NCBI RefSeq assembly: GCF_013409995.1
Contig: NZ_JACCBX010000001.1
Coordinates: forward strand, 184,932-248,931
DNA: 64,000 bases
Origin: Neobacillus driksii
GTDB taxonomy: Bacteria; Bacillota; Bacilli; Bacillales; Cytobacillaceae
Direction of reading: 5' to 3'
The position numbers and the translations under genes were made by a program. Shown in pieces: positions 45,168 through 53,518 of the stretch (position 1 is its first letter; each line of letters starts with the position of its first letter). The notes beneath the pieces are model-generated. The model had not been told where the DNA came from, made no database searches, and was given only the letters and a program-made list of their open reading frames with translations.

Positions 45168-45377
45168 GTGCCAGATTCACAATTTTATTACACAATCTGC
45201 TTGAACACCGGATATGGACACTATTTCAAAGAACATTTACTAGATTTGATTAAGGTTGATCAACCAGAATACATAGACGGCTTCTTCATGGATATCCTGT
45301 TCGGGGTCGATTGCCGTTGTGGCCATTGCAAGAAGAAAAGGAAGGAAAACAGCAAGCCGTTAATTGCTAATTGGTGA
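45168..45377 (+). pseudogene. Fragment of a putative glycoside hydrolase (GHL6-like)
   Basis: A 69-codon open stretch joined almost directly to the DUF624 fragment. Residues such as ICLNTGYGHY, YIDGFFMDI and DCRCGHCKKK resemble an internal part of the hypothetical glycoside hydrolase 6 group, sometimes labelled alpha-L-fucosidase-like. Whole proteins of that type are several hundred residues, so this is a broken piece rather than a small gene. The family call is from memory of the motif pattern. Confidence 0.55.
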
Positions 45378-45458
45378 ACGTCCAATCTGAGTAGGTACCG
45401 ACAAGATCCTCAGTAGCTTAGTAGTCAATTCAAATAGCTCGATAATGTCAGAAAATTC

Positions 45459-45488
45459 TTGACGGTTGCGTTTTTAGAATGTTACAAT
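45459..45488 (+). promoter_or_regulatory. Promoter of the DUF624-importer 3-fucosidase operon
   Basis: TTGACG (45459-45464) and TACAAT (45483-45488) with an 18-base spacer. The operator at 45492 begins 3 bases later, covering the expected start of transcription, so a bound repressor would block it. Confidence 0.75.
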
Positions 45489-45491
45489 AAA

Positions 45492-45503
45492 ATTACCGGT
45501 AAC
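45492..45503. promoter_or_regulatory. Putative LacI operator B
   Basis: ATTACCGGTAAC, identical in sequence and in position relative to the -10 box to operator A. It sits about 29 bases before the DUF624 start codon. Confidence 0.7.
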
Positions 45504-45531
45504 ATTACCTAACATAAGGGGGTGAATGCCA

Positions 45532-46191
45532 ATGAATGGCTTAGTAAGGGTTTTGTATAAAGTGGGCGATTTGCTTGCGAAAGCCATGTATCTCCATTTT
45601 TTATGGGTTGTATTTACCCTTGCTGGGTTGGTCATAGTCGGTGTGATGCCAGCAACCGCTTCCGTATTTTCAGTTATTCGAAAATGGCTTATGAAGGAGA
45701 ACGATGTCCCGATTTTTCGTACATTTATAAACTCCTATAAGTCATTTTTTATAGAAACAAATCTACTAGGTCTCATTTATTTCTCAATAGGTCTATTTCT
45801 CTATTTCGACCTTCGCATCGTAAATGCCGAATTACATATGGATTTGATCCGTATCTTCGTATTTATTGCCGGTTTTCTTTATCTATCGATGTGTCTGTTT
45901 TTACTTCCCGTTTATGTTCATCTCAACCTGTCGAAGCTAAACTATATTAAACAGAGCTTTTTAATCGTTTTCGCCCGTCCTCTTGAGACGTTTTTAATGT
46001 TGGTAAGTTTAGTCGTTTCATATTATTTTTTCCTCTATTTTCCGGTTGTGTTTATCTTTGCCGGTACAACCATTGTTTCCTTTCCATTGATGTGGATTGG
46101 AATGCGGTCATTTAATAAAATTCAAATAAAACAAACAGCATACTTAACACCTAGTCCTAAAATGAAAAAAATAGTTGGATTTAAAATTTAA
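45532..46191 (+). CDS. DUF624 (YesL-like) membrane protein 3
   Basis: 219 residues with about six hydrophobic segments and the block MPATASVFSVIRKWLM near the N-terminus. ATG 45532 is preferred; ATG 45526 almost touches the ribosome site AAGGGGGTG. It is the first gene after the operator-bearing promoter and is followed by importer 3. A decayed fragment of a sister gene lies 0.4 kb upstream. Family function unknown. Confidence 0.85.
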   Translation: MNGLVRVLYKVGDLLAKAMYLHFLWVVFTLAGLVIVGVMPATASVFSVIRKWLMKENDVPIFRTFINSYKSFFIETNLLGLIYFSIGLFLYFDLRIVNAELHMDLIRIFVFIAGFLYLSMCLFLLPVYVHLNLSKLNYIKQSFLIVFARPLETFLMLVSLVVSYYFFLYFPVVFIFAGTTIVSFPLMWIGMRSFNKIQIKQTAYLTPSPKMKKIVGFKI

Positions 46192-46213
46192 TTGTGTATT
46201 CGTATTCATTTTT

Positions 46214-46225
46214 GTTATCGGTAAC
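46214..46225. promoter_or_regulatory. Putative LacI operator C
   Basis: GTTATCGGTAAC, extended to TTGTTATCGGTAACAAA, a near-perfect 17-base palindrome, between DUF624 and the importer 3 permease gene. It may control a second internal promoter; none is clear. Confidence 0.65.
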
Positions 46226-46266
46226 AAAATATATAAACAAATAATATAAAAAGGGAGTGTTAGTCA

Positions 46267-47238
46267 TTGAATGTTACTGGGGTTGTTGAGAATAAATCAA
46301 CCATTTCTGAAGTAAAGCATAAAACTAAGAAAAAGCTTTTGACAAAAATTAAAAAAAGCTGGCAACTATATGTTCTTTTTATCCTGCCACTGATGTACAT
46401 CATAGTTTTCCATTACTACCCTATGTATGGCGCTTCGATCGCGTTTAAAAACTTTGACCCTGTATTAGGGATTGGAGGAAGTCCTTGGGTAGGATTTGAA
46501 CATTTTAAAAAGTTCTTTGAATCATACGACTTTGTAAGGGTATTAAAAAATACGCTAGGGCTAAGTCTTTATAGTTTGATAGCAGGTTTTCCTCTGCCTA
46601 TTTTATTAGCTCTGAGCCTTAACTATGTATACTCAAAAAGATTTAAGCAGGCTGCACAGTTAATCACCTATGCTCCTCACTTTATATCGGTTGTTGTTAT
46701 GGTTGGAATTATTTTTATGATTTTAGACCCTCGTGGTCCATTAAATAATCTTCTATCGCTCTTCGGGGTTAAAGAGGGAATTAACTTTATGGGTGAGGCA
46801 GATTATTTTAAATCGATTTTTGTTATGAGTGGTATCTGGCAGAATGTTGGTTTCGGCTGCATTATTTATTTGGCCGCATTGACAAGCGTCAGCCCTGAAC
46901 TTCATGAAGCTGCCATAGTAGACGGTGCTTCGAAGATCCGCAGAATCTGGCATGTCGATATTCCGGGTATCATGCAGACCGCTGTATTGGTCCTCATTCT
47001 TAATATGGGAAGCTTCCTGGACACCGGGTTTGAAAAGGTTTTATTAATGCAAAACCCGTTGAACCTTTCAGCATCTCAAGTAATTGACACCTATGTGTAT
47101 AATGTCGGTCTTGTCTCTGCACTTCCGCAGTATTCGTATGCAGCTGCTATAGGAATTTTTAAATCATTAGTAGCATTTATTCTTATTATTGCCTCCAACA
47201 AGTTGGCGAAAAAGGTTGGACAGGATGGGCTATGGTAA
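46267..47238 (+). CDS. ABC sugar importer 3, LplB-type permease
   Basis: 323 residues, six membrane helices, EAA-loop EAAIVDGASKIRRIWHVDIP. It starts with TTG 46267, 9 bases after GGGAG. It is the first permease of the fucose-side importer and shares strong similarity with the 29765 permease. With the next two genes it forms a complete importer apart from the ATPase. Confidence 0.87.
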   Translation: MNVTGVVENKSTISEVKHKTKKKLLTKIKKSWQLYVLFILPLMYIIVFHYYPMYGASIAFKNFDPVLGIGGSPWVGFEHFKKFFESYDFVRVLKNTLGLSLYSLIAGFPLPILLALSLNYVYSKRFKQAAQLITYAPHFISVVVMVGIIFMILDPRGPLNNLLSLFGVKEGINFMGEADYFKSIFVMSGIWQNVGFGCIIYLAALTSVSPELHEAAIVDGASKIRRIWHVDIPGIMQTAVLVLILNMGSFLDTGFEKVLLMQNPLNLSASQVIDTYVYNVGLVSALPQYSYAAAIGIFKSLVAFILIIASNKLAKKVGQDGLW

Positions 47239-47262
47239 ACCAATTAAAAGAGGAGGATTCTT

Positions 47263-48156
47263 ATGAACACAAAGATTGGCGAGTCTAGGGGTGACCGCAT
47301 TTTCACTGTTTGCAATTACATTTTCCTATCACTCCTCGTCCTTTCAGTTTTGTATCCGCTTATTTATGTACTTAGTGCATCCTTAAGTTCGACAAACGCT
47401 GTAGCAAGCGGGCGGGTCTGGTTATTTCCGGTAGAGTTCAGTTTGTTAGGATATAAGACAATCTTTGAATATAGCAAAATTTGGACTGGATATGGAAACT
47501 CATTGTTTTATATGGTTGTTGGAACAACAGTGAATGTTGTCTTAACCATTTTAGCGGCATATCCGCTATCACGAAGAGACTTTTATGGACGCGGAATCTT
47601 CATGTTCCTGTTTGTGTTTACCATGATGTTTAATGGCGGATTAATTCCAAACTATCTTCTAGTACAAGATTTAGGATTATTAAATTCCCGCTGGGCTCTT
47701 ATTATTCCAAATGCGTTATCGGTGTTTAATGTCATTATTACGATGAGTTTCTTTAAATCTACCATTCCAAATGAATTGCTCGAATCGGCTCAACTAGATG
47801 GGTGCAATGATTTTAAATTTTTATTCAAAGTTGTGTTACCGCTTTCAGCACCTATCATTGCGGTTATTTCCCTCTTTTATGCAGTTGGGCATTGGAATTC
47901 TTATTTTAGTGCATTAATTTATTTGCGCGATGCAAGTTTATTCCCGCTGCAGCTCATATTAAGGGACATTCTTGTTCAAAACAGCGTGGACCCTTCAATG
48001 ATGGGTGATGCCACACAATTGGCAAATAAAATTGGACTACAACAGCTGCTGAAATATTCACTTATTGTTGTCTCTTCCCTTCCGGTTTTAATTGCTTATC
48101 CTTTTGTCCAAAGGTTCTTTGTAAAGGGTGTTATGATTGGATCTTTAAAAGGATAA
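47263..48156 (+). CDS. ABC sugar importer 3, YtcP-type permease
   Basis: 297 residues with six membrane helices, EAA-loop ESAQLDGCNDFKFLFKVVLP and closing GVMIGSLKG. AGAGGAGG precedes its ATG. It partners the 46267 permease. Confidence 0.88.
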   Translation: MNTKIGESRGDRIFTVCNYIFLSLLVLSVLYPLIYVLSASLSSTNAVASGRVWLFPVEFSLLGYKTIFEYSKIWTGYGNSLFYMVVGTTVNVVLTILAAYPLSRRDFYGRGIFMFLFVFTMMFNGGLIPNYLLVQDLGLLNSRWALIIPNALSVFNVIITMSFFKSTIPNELLESAQLDGCNDFKFLFKVVLPLSAPIIAVISLFYAVGHWNSYFSALIYLRDASLFPLQLILRDILVQNSVDPSMMGDATQLANKIGLQQLLKYSLIVVSSLPVLIAYPFVQRFFVKGVMIGSLKG

Positions 48157-48302
48157 CTAGGGAAGTAATCTTTTTTCATTACACTGTGAGGGGGTGGTAA
48201 CACGAATTGGTCCTAAAATTTCTTTGATTAACTGTATTGAATCAAATTGCTTTAATAAGCTATATGTTTTTTCAATGAAACTTTATTAAGGGGGATGAAA
48301 CG

Positions 48303-49937
48303 ATGAAAAGAAAGTTTAATATGCTTCTGTCTTTAGTAATAGCAATGTTACTACTATTGGTTGGCTGTTCCGATAATGCCTCCACAACCCAAAAGAAAGA
48401 CAAAGAATACAAAGATATTGTCACGGAAGCAGGAACATTTCCAATTGTAGAGGAAAAACAGACCTTAACAGTCCTGACCAAATCGAACACAGGGGTAAAA
48501 GATTTTGCCACCAATGAGTTTACGAAGTGGTACGAAGAGAAAACCGGAGTACATATTAAGTGGGAGGTTCTTCCAGAGGAGGGTGCCGCAGAAAAGTTAA
48601 ATCTTATGCTGGCTAGCGGTGAATATCCAGATGTCATTATGGATATGACTCTTACTCCAGCACAATTACGCGTGTATGGGGAAAAAGGTGTCTTTCTTAA
48701 GTTAAATGATTTGATTGACAAGTATGGTGTTCAAACGAAGAAAATGTTTGAAGAAATGCCTTTAGTTAAAGATGCAGTAACAACTCCGGATGGCGATATT
48801 TTTGCCTTGCCGCAGGTAAATGAATGTTTTCACTGTACTACATCTCAAAAAATGTGGATCTATAAACCATGGTTGGACAAGCTTGGACTTGATGTACCAA
48901 CTACGACAGAAGAATTTTACGATGTCATGATGGCATTCAAAACACAGGATCCAAATGGCAATGGAAAAGCGGATGAGATCCCGTTTTCAGGCATGAAGAA
49001 TTATTGGCATGAAGAGGTTGCTGGATTTCTTATGAACCCGTTTAGTTATAGTGATAAATATATTGAAGATGGAAAATTTGTTGTCCCATGGGATAAGCCT
49101 GAATGGAGAGAAGGCTTAAAATACTTAAATAAGATGTACAATGATGGTTTAATTTATTCAGGCTCATTTACACAAGATCCTGAGCAATTTAAAAAATTGG
49201 GTGAAAATCCTGACATCGCAATTTTAGGTGCAGCAGCATCATCTGTTCCTTCATTTTTTACAGATGTTTCAGATAAGGGAAGAGCAAAGGATTACGTTGC
49301 CGTTCCTCCTTTAAAAGGACCAGATGGTCAACAAATAACCCTTAACGAACCATCACCTGTTACCCGTCCGGCTGAGTTTATTATTACGAATAAAGCAAAA
49401 CATCCTGATGTTGCCTTTAGATGGGCAGAAGCAATGTATGAAAACGAAGTCACGATCAATTCCGTTTTTGGAATGGGTCAGTTCCTTGAAGCGAAAGAGG
49501 GTCAACTTGGTTTAGATGGAAATCCGGCCGTATGGACATTAGAGGAGCTGGATCCAAACAATGTTAACAATAATATTGGGTGGAATCAAACAGGTCCATC
49601 TCTAAGAACAAACGCATTCCGTGCTGGTCAAGCAGTACCTGAGAATGATCAGGAACAGCTTTTATGGAAGGCCACAGAAGAACATGTACCATACATCTCA
49701 ACGACTATCGAGCCGGTTCCAAAATTATTCTTTAGTGAGGAAGATTCAAACAAATTAGCTACTCTTGAACAGGCAATCGAGAATTATGTTGATGAAATGA
49801 CAGCTGCGTTTATTACTGGAAAAACAAAACTTGATGATAAGTCTTGGAAAGAGTATGTCAAGAATTTAGAGAATGCCGGTCTTAAAGATTTCATTCAAGT
49901 CTATCAAAAAGCCTACGATGAAAAATACAAAAAATAA
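48303..49937 (+). CDS. ABC sugar importer 3, solute-binding lipoprotein
   Basis: 544 residues with a lipoprotein signal ending LLVGC (Cys22). LplA-like. It has FKTQDPNGNGKADEIPF, nearly the same loop as importer 2. Being in one operon with an alpha-fucosidase and under the putative fucose-linked repressor, it may bind fucosylated GlcNAc, GlcNAc-Asn or larger fucosylated glycans. The 146-base gap before it has no clear promoter. Confidence 0.87.
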   Translation: MKRKFNMLLSLVIAMLLLLVGCSDNASTTQKKDKEYKDIVTEAGTFPIVEEKQTLTVLTKSNTGVKDFATNEFTKWYEEKTGVHIKWEVLPEEGAAEKLNLMLASGEYPDVIMDMTLTPAQLRVYGEKGVFLKLNDLIDKYGVQTKKMFEEMPLVKDAVTTPDGDIFALPQVNECFHCTTSQKMWIYKPWLDKLGLDVPTTTEEFYDVMMAFKTQDPNGNGKADEIPFSGMKNYWHEEVAGFLMNPFSYSDKYIEDGKFVVPWDKPEWREGLKYLNKMYNDGLIYSGSFTQDPEQFKKLGENPDIAILGAAASSVPSFFTDVSDKGRAKDYVAVPPLKGPDGQQITLNEPSPVTRPAEFIITNKAKHPDVAFRWAEAMYENEVTINSVFGMGQFLEAKEGQLGLDGNPAVWTLEELDPNNVNNNIGWNQTGPSLRTNAFRAGQAVPENDQEQLLWKATEEHVPYISTTIEPVPKLFFSEEDSNKLATLEQAIENYVDEMTAAFITGKTKLDDKSWKEYVKNLENAGLKDFIQVYQKAYDEKYKK

Positions 49938-49960
49938 TTTACTAGTTTAATTGCTCTGTA

Positions 49961-49993
49961 CGAAAAGGGGAAGAGATGTTCTTCTCTTTTTCG
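49961..49993 (+). terminator. Weak hairpin between binding protein and fucosidase
   Basis: CGAAAAGGGGAA (49961-49972) pairs with TTCTCTTTTTCG (49982-49993) using two G-T pairs, loop 9 bases. It may lower expression of the fucosidase relative to the importer, or protect the upstream message. Confidence 0.45.
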
Positions 49994-50020
49994 TTTACCA
50001 TTCAAAGGGGAGATGATTTT

Positions 50021-51394
50021 ATGGCTAATGAGGTTAAAGAAAAGGAAATTACGGAAGGTGTTCATAACTACAGCTCTGAAAAAGAATGGGTTAAACCGGA
50101 AGATCCGCTTCTATTGGAAAGGTTAGAATGGTTTAAGGACCAGAAGCTTGCGCTAATGATGCATTGGGGGCCTTATTCACAATTGGGGCTAGTAGAATCA
50201 TGGGCATTAAGTGATAAGGATGCAGATTGGTCACGCACCGATATTGACTGGACTTCTGATGGTGAGGAATTCAAACGGCAATACTTCGAACTGAACAAAA
50301 CCTTTAATCCGCTTCGATTTCAGCCTGAACAATGGGCAGATTTGGCTTCAGAAAATGGCTTCAAATATTTAATTTTTACGACTAAACACCATGATGGCTT
50401 TAGTATGTGGGATACAAAAGAGACGGATTATCGAATTACAGGTCCGGATTGCCCTTTCCATGCTCATAAATATGCGGATATATGCAAGCATGTTTTCGAT
50501 GCTTTTCGCAATAAAGGGTTAGGGATTGCTTCCTACTTCTCCAAAGCCGATTGGAATACGGAGTATTATTGGGCCCCGGGAATGGAAAGAGGCAGGGATA
50601 TGTGGCGCGGCCCATCTTATGATCCAAAAGAATATCCATGGCTGTGGGATCAGTTTGTAAACTTTACCCATAATCAAATTATGGAACTGATGTCCAATTA
50701 CGGAAAGATAGATATTTTGTGGTTGGATGCCGGTTGGGTCGGGAAAGGAAAACAGGACATCCGCCTTGGGGAAGTAGTCGAAAAAGCTCGCAAATTACAG
50801 CCATGGCTGTTGACAGCGGACAGAACAATTGGCGGACCGTTTGAAAATTATGTTACACCTGAACAGACCATCCCCAAACGGGCATTGCATGTACCTTGGG
50901 AAAGCTGCATCACGATGGGAACTTCTTTTTCATTTAGATATGAAGATGATTATAAATCTACACGTGAACTTGTAAATATTTTGGTTGAAGTTGTATCAAA
51001 AGGTGGAAACCTTGCTCTTAATGTTGCGCCACAGCCTGATGGTCGCCTGCCTAGAAGGGCCATCGAGAGAATGAAGGAACTTGGTGAGTGGTTAAAAGTT
51101 TATGGTGAGGCCATTTACGGTACACGTATTTGTGACCCTTACTTCACAGAAGATTTTGCTTTCACATGCAAAGGAGACACTACCTATTGTTTCCGTCTAT
51201 TTAAAAATGAAGCTGATTATTCTTTTGATGAATCTTTGACGATTCCATATACCCAAAAGGTTAATCAAGTGGAAATGCTCGGTGGAAAAGGTTTTGTCGA
51301 ATTTGAACAGACGGATGCTGGATTAATGGTTAAGGTTCCAAGATTGGGCGAGGGAGAAAAGGCTCCAATTGCCTATGTCTTTAAATTGACTTAA
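50021..51394 (+). CDS. GH29 alpha-L-fucosidase 1
   Basis: 457 residues without a signal peptide. LALMMHWGPYS, TTKHHDGFSMWD and DILWLDAGW are GH29 blocks; Asp236 in the last is the expected nucleophile. GH29 enzymes release L-fucose with retention of configuration. It ends the importer 3 operon, so fucosides are taken up before cleavage. ATG 50021 follows AAAGGGGAG; the longer frame from 49976 crosses a hairpin. Core alpha-1,6-fucose is the likely target in an N-glycan island, though specificity cannot be read. Confidence 0.88.
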   Translation: MANEVKEKEITEGVHNYSSEKEWVKPEDPLLLERLEWFKDQKLALMMHWGPYSQLGLVESWALSDKDADWSRTDIDWTSDGEEFKRQYFELNKTFNPLRFQPEQWADLASENGFKYLIFTTKHHDGFSMWDTKETDYRITGPDCPFHAHKYADICKHVFDAFRNKGLGIASYFSKADWNTEYYWAPGMERGRDMWRGPSYDPKEYPWLWDQFVNFTHNQIMELMSNYGKIDILWLDAGWVGKGKQDIRLGEVVEKARKLQPWLLTADRTIGGPFENYVTPEQTIPKRALHVPWESCITMGTSFSFRYEDDYKSTRELVNILVEVVSKGGNLALNVAPQPDGRLPRRAIERMKELGEWLKVYGEAIYGTRICDPYFTEDFAFTCKGDTTYCFRLFKNEADYSFDESLTIPYTQKVNQVEMLGGKGFVEFEQTDAGLMVKVPRLGEGEKAPIAYVFKLT

Positions 51395-51398
51395 CTAA

Positions 51399-51427
51399 AA
51401 AGGGTCTGACCCCATGTCAGACCTTTT
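51399..51427. terminator. Shared terminator between fucosidase and LacI genes
   Basis: 12-bp stem (51399-51410 with 51416-51427, one G-T pair), loop CCCAT, with A run on one side and T run on the other, so it can stop both converging transcripts. Confidence 0.88.
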
Positions 51428-51433
51428 CTTGTT

Positions 51434-52444
51434 TTATTTTTTCAAGGAAGAACTTCGAATAATGATTTCCGGTGGCAGAATGACCTTTTGCTTTTCCGCC
51501 GGGCCATTGCCTTCGATTCGTTCAATTAATAACTGAATTCCCATATACCCGAAATTGTATGCCGGCTGCGCGGCAATCGTTAGAAACGGATTGAAATCCG
51601 GAATCGGATCCGGATCATCGAAACAAACAACCGCTATGTCTTCAGGTACCCGGACATTTAATTGGCGAAGGCTTTTAATCGTGTTAATCGCAATAAAGTT
51701 GTTCGCTGCAAAAATTGCTGTCGGCCTTTTGGACTCAGGCAGGGAGATAAGATTTTTAACAAATTTATAGGAATCATTCTGCATATAGGAAATATTGGCG
51801 GCAAGCTTTTTGTCTGCTTCGATGCCAGCTAAGCGCAATACCTCAAAATACGCTTTTTCCCTTTCACGTGCTGTTGAAACATTCGTTGGACCATTGATGA
51901 GCGCAATTTTTGAATGGCCTTGCCCGATTAAATGTTCTAACAGCTGCCTTGTCCCCTGGTAACTGTCACCCATGACTAAGTCACAGTCAATTCCCTTTAC
52001 ATGCCGGTCGATTAATACGAACGGTATTCTATTTTTTATCAGGGTTTTAAGATTTTTTTGTGATTCATCCCCGGATGGTGCTATAAGTACGCCGTCAACG
52101 CCTGATGAAATAAGCATATCAACATATTCAGATTCTTTTTCGAAGCTTTCATCACTATTGCTTAAAAGTAAACGATACCCCATTTGCTTTGCTTTATCCT
52201 CAGCACCGCGGGCAACTTTTGTATAAAAAGGGTTGGTTATATCCGTTATTACCAATGACAATATTTTTGATTGTTTAAGCGTTAAGCTTCTGGCAGCATT
52301 ATTAGGAATATAATTTAGCTCCTCAATAATCTTTTCAACTTTCTCTCTTGTTTTTTCACTAATTTTCCCTGAATTATTCACTACTCTTGAAACGGTCATA
52401 GGAGAGACATTTGCTTTTTTTGCGATGTCATAAATAGTGGTCAT
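51434..52444 (-). CDS. LacI-family transcriptional repressor
   Basis: 336 residues. The N-terminal helix-turn-helix MTTIYDIAKKANVSPMTVSR is followed by the hinge LNYIPNNAARSL and a periplasmic-binding-like effector domain. The start is the ATG at 52442-52444, 6-8 bases after an AAGGAG; the longer frame to 52507 lacks a ribosome site. It lies divergent to the fucose operon, with two palindromes in the gap between them and three more near the importer 3 operon. The likely inducer is fucose, a fucoside or a pathway intermediate. Confidence 0.9.
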   Translation of the reverse strand: MTTIYDIAKKANVSPMTVSRVVNNSGKISEKTREKVEKIIEELNYIPNNAARSLTLKQSKILSLVITDITNPFYTKVARGAEDKAKQMGYRLLLSNSDESFEKESEYVDMLISSGVDGVLIAPSGDESQKNLKTLIKNRIPFVLIDRHVKGIDCDLVMGDSYQGTRQLLEHLIGQGHSKIALINGPTNVSTAREREKAYFEVLRLAGIEADKKLAANISYMQNDSYKFVKNLISLPESKRPTAIFAANNFIAINTIKSLRQLNVRVPEDIAVVCFDDPDPIPDFNPFLTIAAQPAYNFGYMGIQLLIERIEGNGPAEKQKVILPPEIIIRSSSLKK

Positions 52445-52529
52445 ATCATTTCTCCTTTTAAAAAGATTCCTTACTATAAATATATGGTATATCTTAATTG
52501 ACAGCAACTACTTTCCGTGATATTTTTGT

Positions 52530-52541
52530 GTTATGGGTAAC
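52530..52541. promoter_or_regulatory. Putative LacI operator D
   Basis: GTTATGGGTAAC, one change from a full palindrome in the centre, upstream of a likely lacI promoter (TTGCTG and TATATT, 17 apart, on the minus strand). May serve autoregulation or looping with operator E. Confidence 0.5.
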
Positions 52542-52599
52542 ATTTTTAATTTTCCAACAATGTTTTTAGACTTATTTAGGGAAAGTGATTGATTTTCTA

Positions 52600-52611
52600 G
52601 TTACCGATAAC
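52600..52611. promoter_or_regulatory. Putative LacI operator E
   Basis: GTTACCGATAAC, a CG-centred palindrome with one mismatched pair, 57 bases before the lactonase start codon. It is placed to control the fucose catabolic operon. Confidence 0.65.
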
Positions 52612-52667
52612 ACTAAACTATCACCTCTCGCAAAAAATAGGGTGTAGTTTCTGAAGGGATGTTCGCG

Positions 52668-53501
52668 ATGAGAATTGATTCCCACCAACATTTTTGGAAG
52701 TTAGCGCGGGGTGATTATGATTGGTTGACTCCTGAGCATTCGCTCTTATATCGGGATTATTTACCAGAGGATTTTTCCCAAAATTTACAGTCATTCCAAA
52801 TGGACAAGACCATTGTGGTTCAGGCAGCCCCTACCATGGCTGAAACCAAGTTTTTACTAGAATTATATGAACAGAATGATTTTATTGCCGGTGTGGTTGG
52901 CTGGCTAGACATGGAATCTCCCCGTTTTGCAAGTGAATACAGAAGGCTTAAAAATCAAAAAGGATTCGTTGGAATCAGACCGATGTTACAGGATTTAGAC
53001 GATGACAAATGGATTCTAAGAAATAATGTCTTAAAGAATATCGAATTGCTAGTTGAAGATGACTTTCCGATTGATCTATTAATCTATCCGCGTCATCTTC
53101 CGGTCATTATTCAGCTGCTAAAAACGTTCCCAAGTTTACGGGCTGTGATTAATCATTTGGGAAAACCAAGGATAGCAGAGCAAATCATTGAGCCGTGGAA
53201 GGAGCAAATCACCGAAATTGCCAGCTACCAACATGTTATGTGCAAGCTGTCAGGCATGGTGACAGAAGCAGGGCCGCAAATCAAGAACTCCGAAATTGAG
53301 CACTATATCCATCATGTCGTCAATGTCTTCGGATCCCGCTCCGTGATGTTTGGCAGTGATTGGCCAGTATGTCTCTTAAAAACAAGCTATCAGGATGTTG
53401 TGGAACTATTGCTTTCCACATTGCCGGATTATGTAACGGAAAGCGATAGGGAAGCTATTTTTGGGGAAAATGCTTTTCGGTTTTATAAATTAACGAGATA
53501 A
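52668..53501 (+). CDS. Amidohydrolase, likely L-fuconolactonase
   Basis: 277 residues of the amidohydrolase-2 group that includes sugar lactonases (COG3618-like). RIDSHQHFW holds the first metal ligands; VINHLGKP and FGSDWP are the later histidine and catalytic Asp blocks. It would open L-fucono-lactone to L-fuconate. ATG 52668 follows GAAGGGA by 9 bases; ATG 52659 is too close. It heads the catabolic operon, followed by the dehydrogenase that would make its substrate. Confidence 0.83.
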   Translation: MRIDSHQHFWKLARGDYDWLTPEHSLLYRDYLPEDFSQNLQSFQMDKTIVVQAAPTMAETKFLLELYEQNDFIAGVVGWLDMESPRFASEYRRLKNQKGFVGIRPMLQDLDDDKWILRNNVLKNIELLVEDDFPIDLLIYPRHLPVIIQLLKTFPSLRAVINHLGKPRIAEQIIEPWKEQITEIASYQHVMCKLSGMVTEAGPQIKNSEIEHYIHHVVNVFGSRSVMFGSDWPVCLLKTSYQDVVELLLSTLPDYVTESDREAIFGENAFRFYKLTR

Positions 53502-53518
53502 ATAGGAGGAGGGATGGT

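Noticed and set aside
48272-48721. 149-codon open frame on the minus strand
   Set aside because: Overlaps the importer 3 lipoprotein gene, whose signal peptide and lipobox are clear; the antisense frame has no supporting features.
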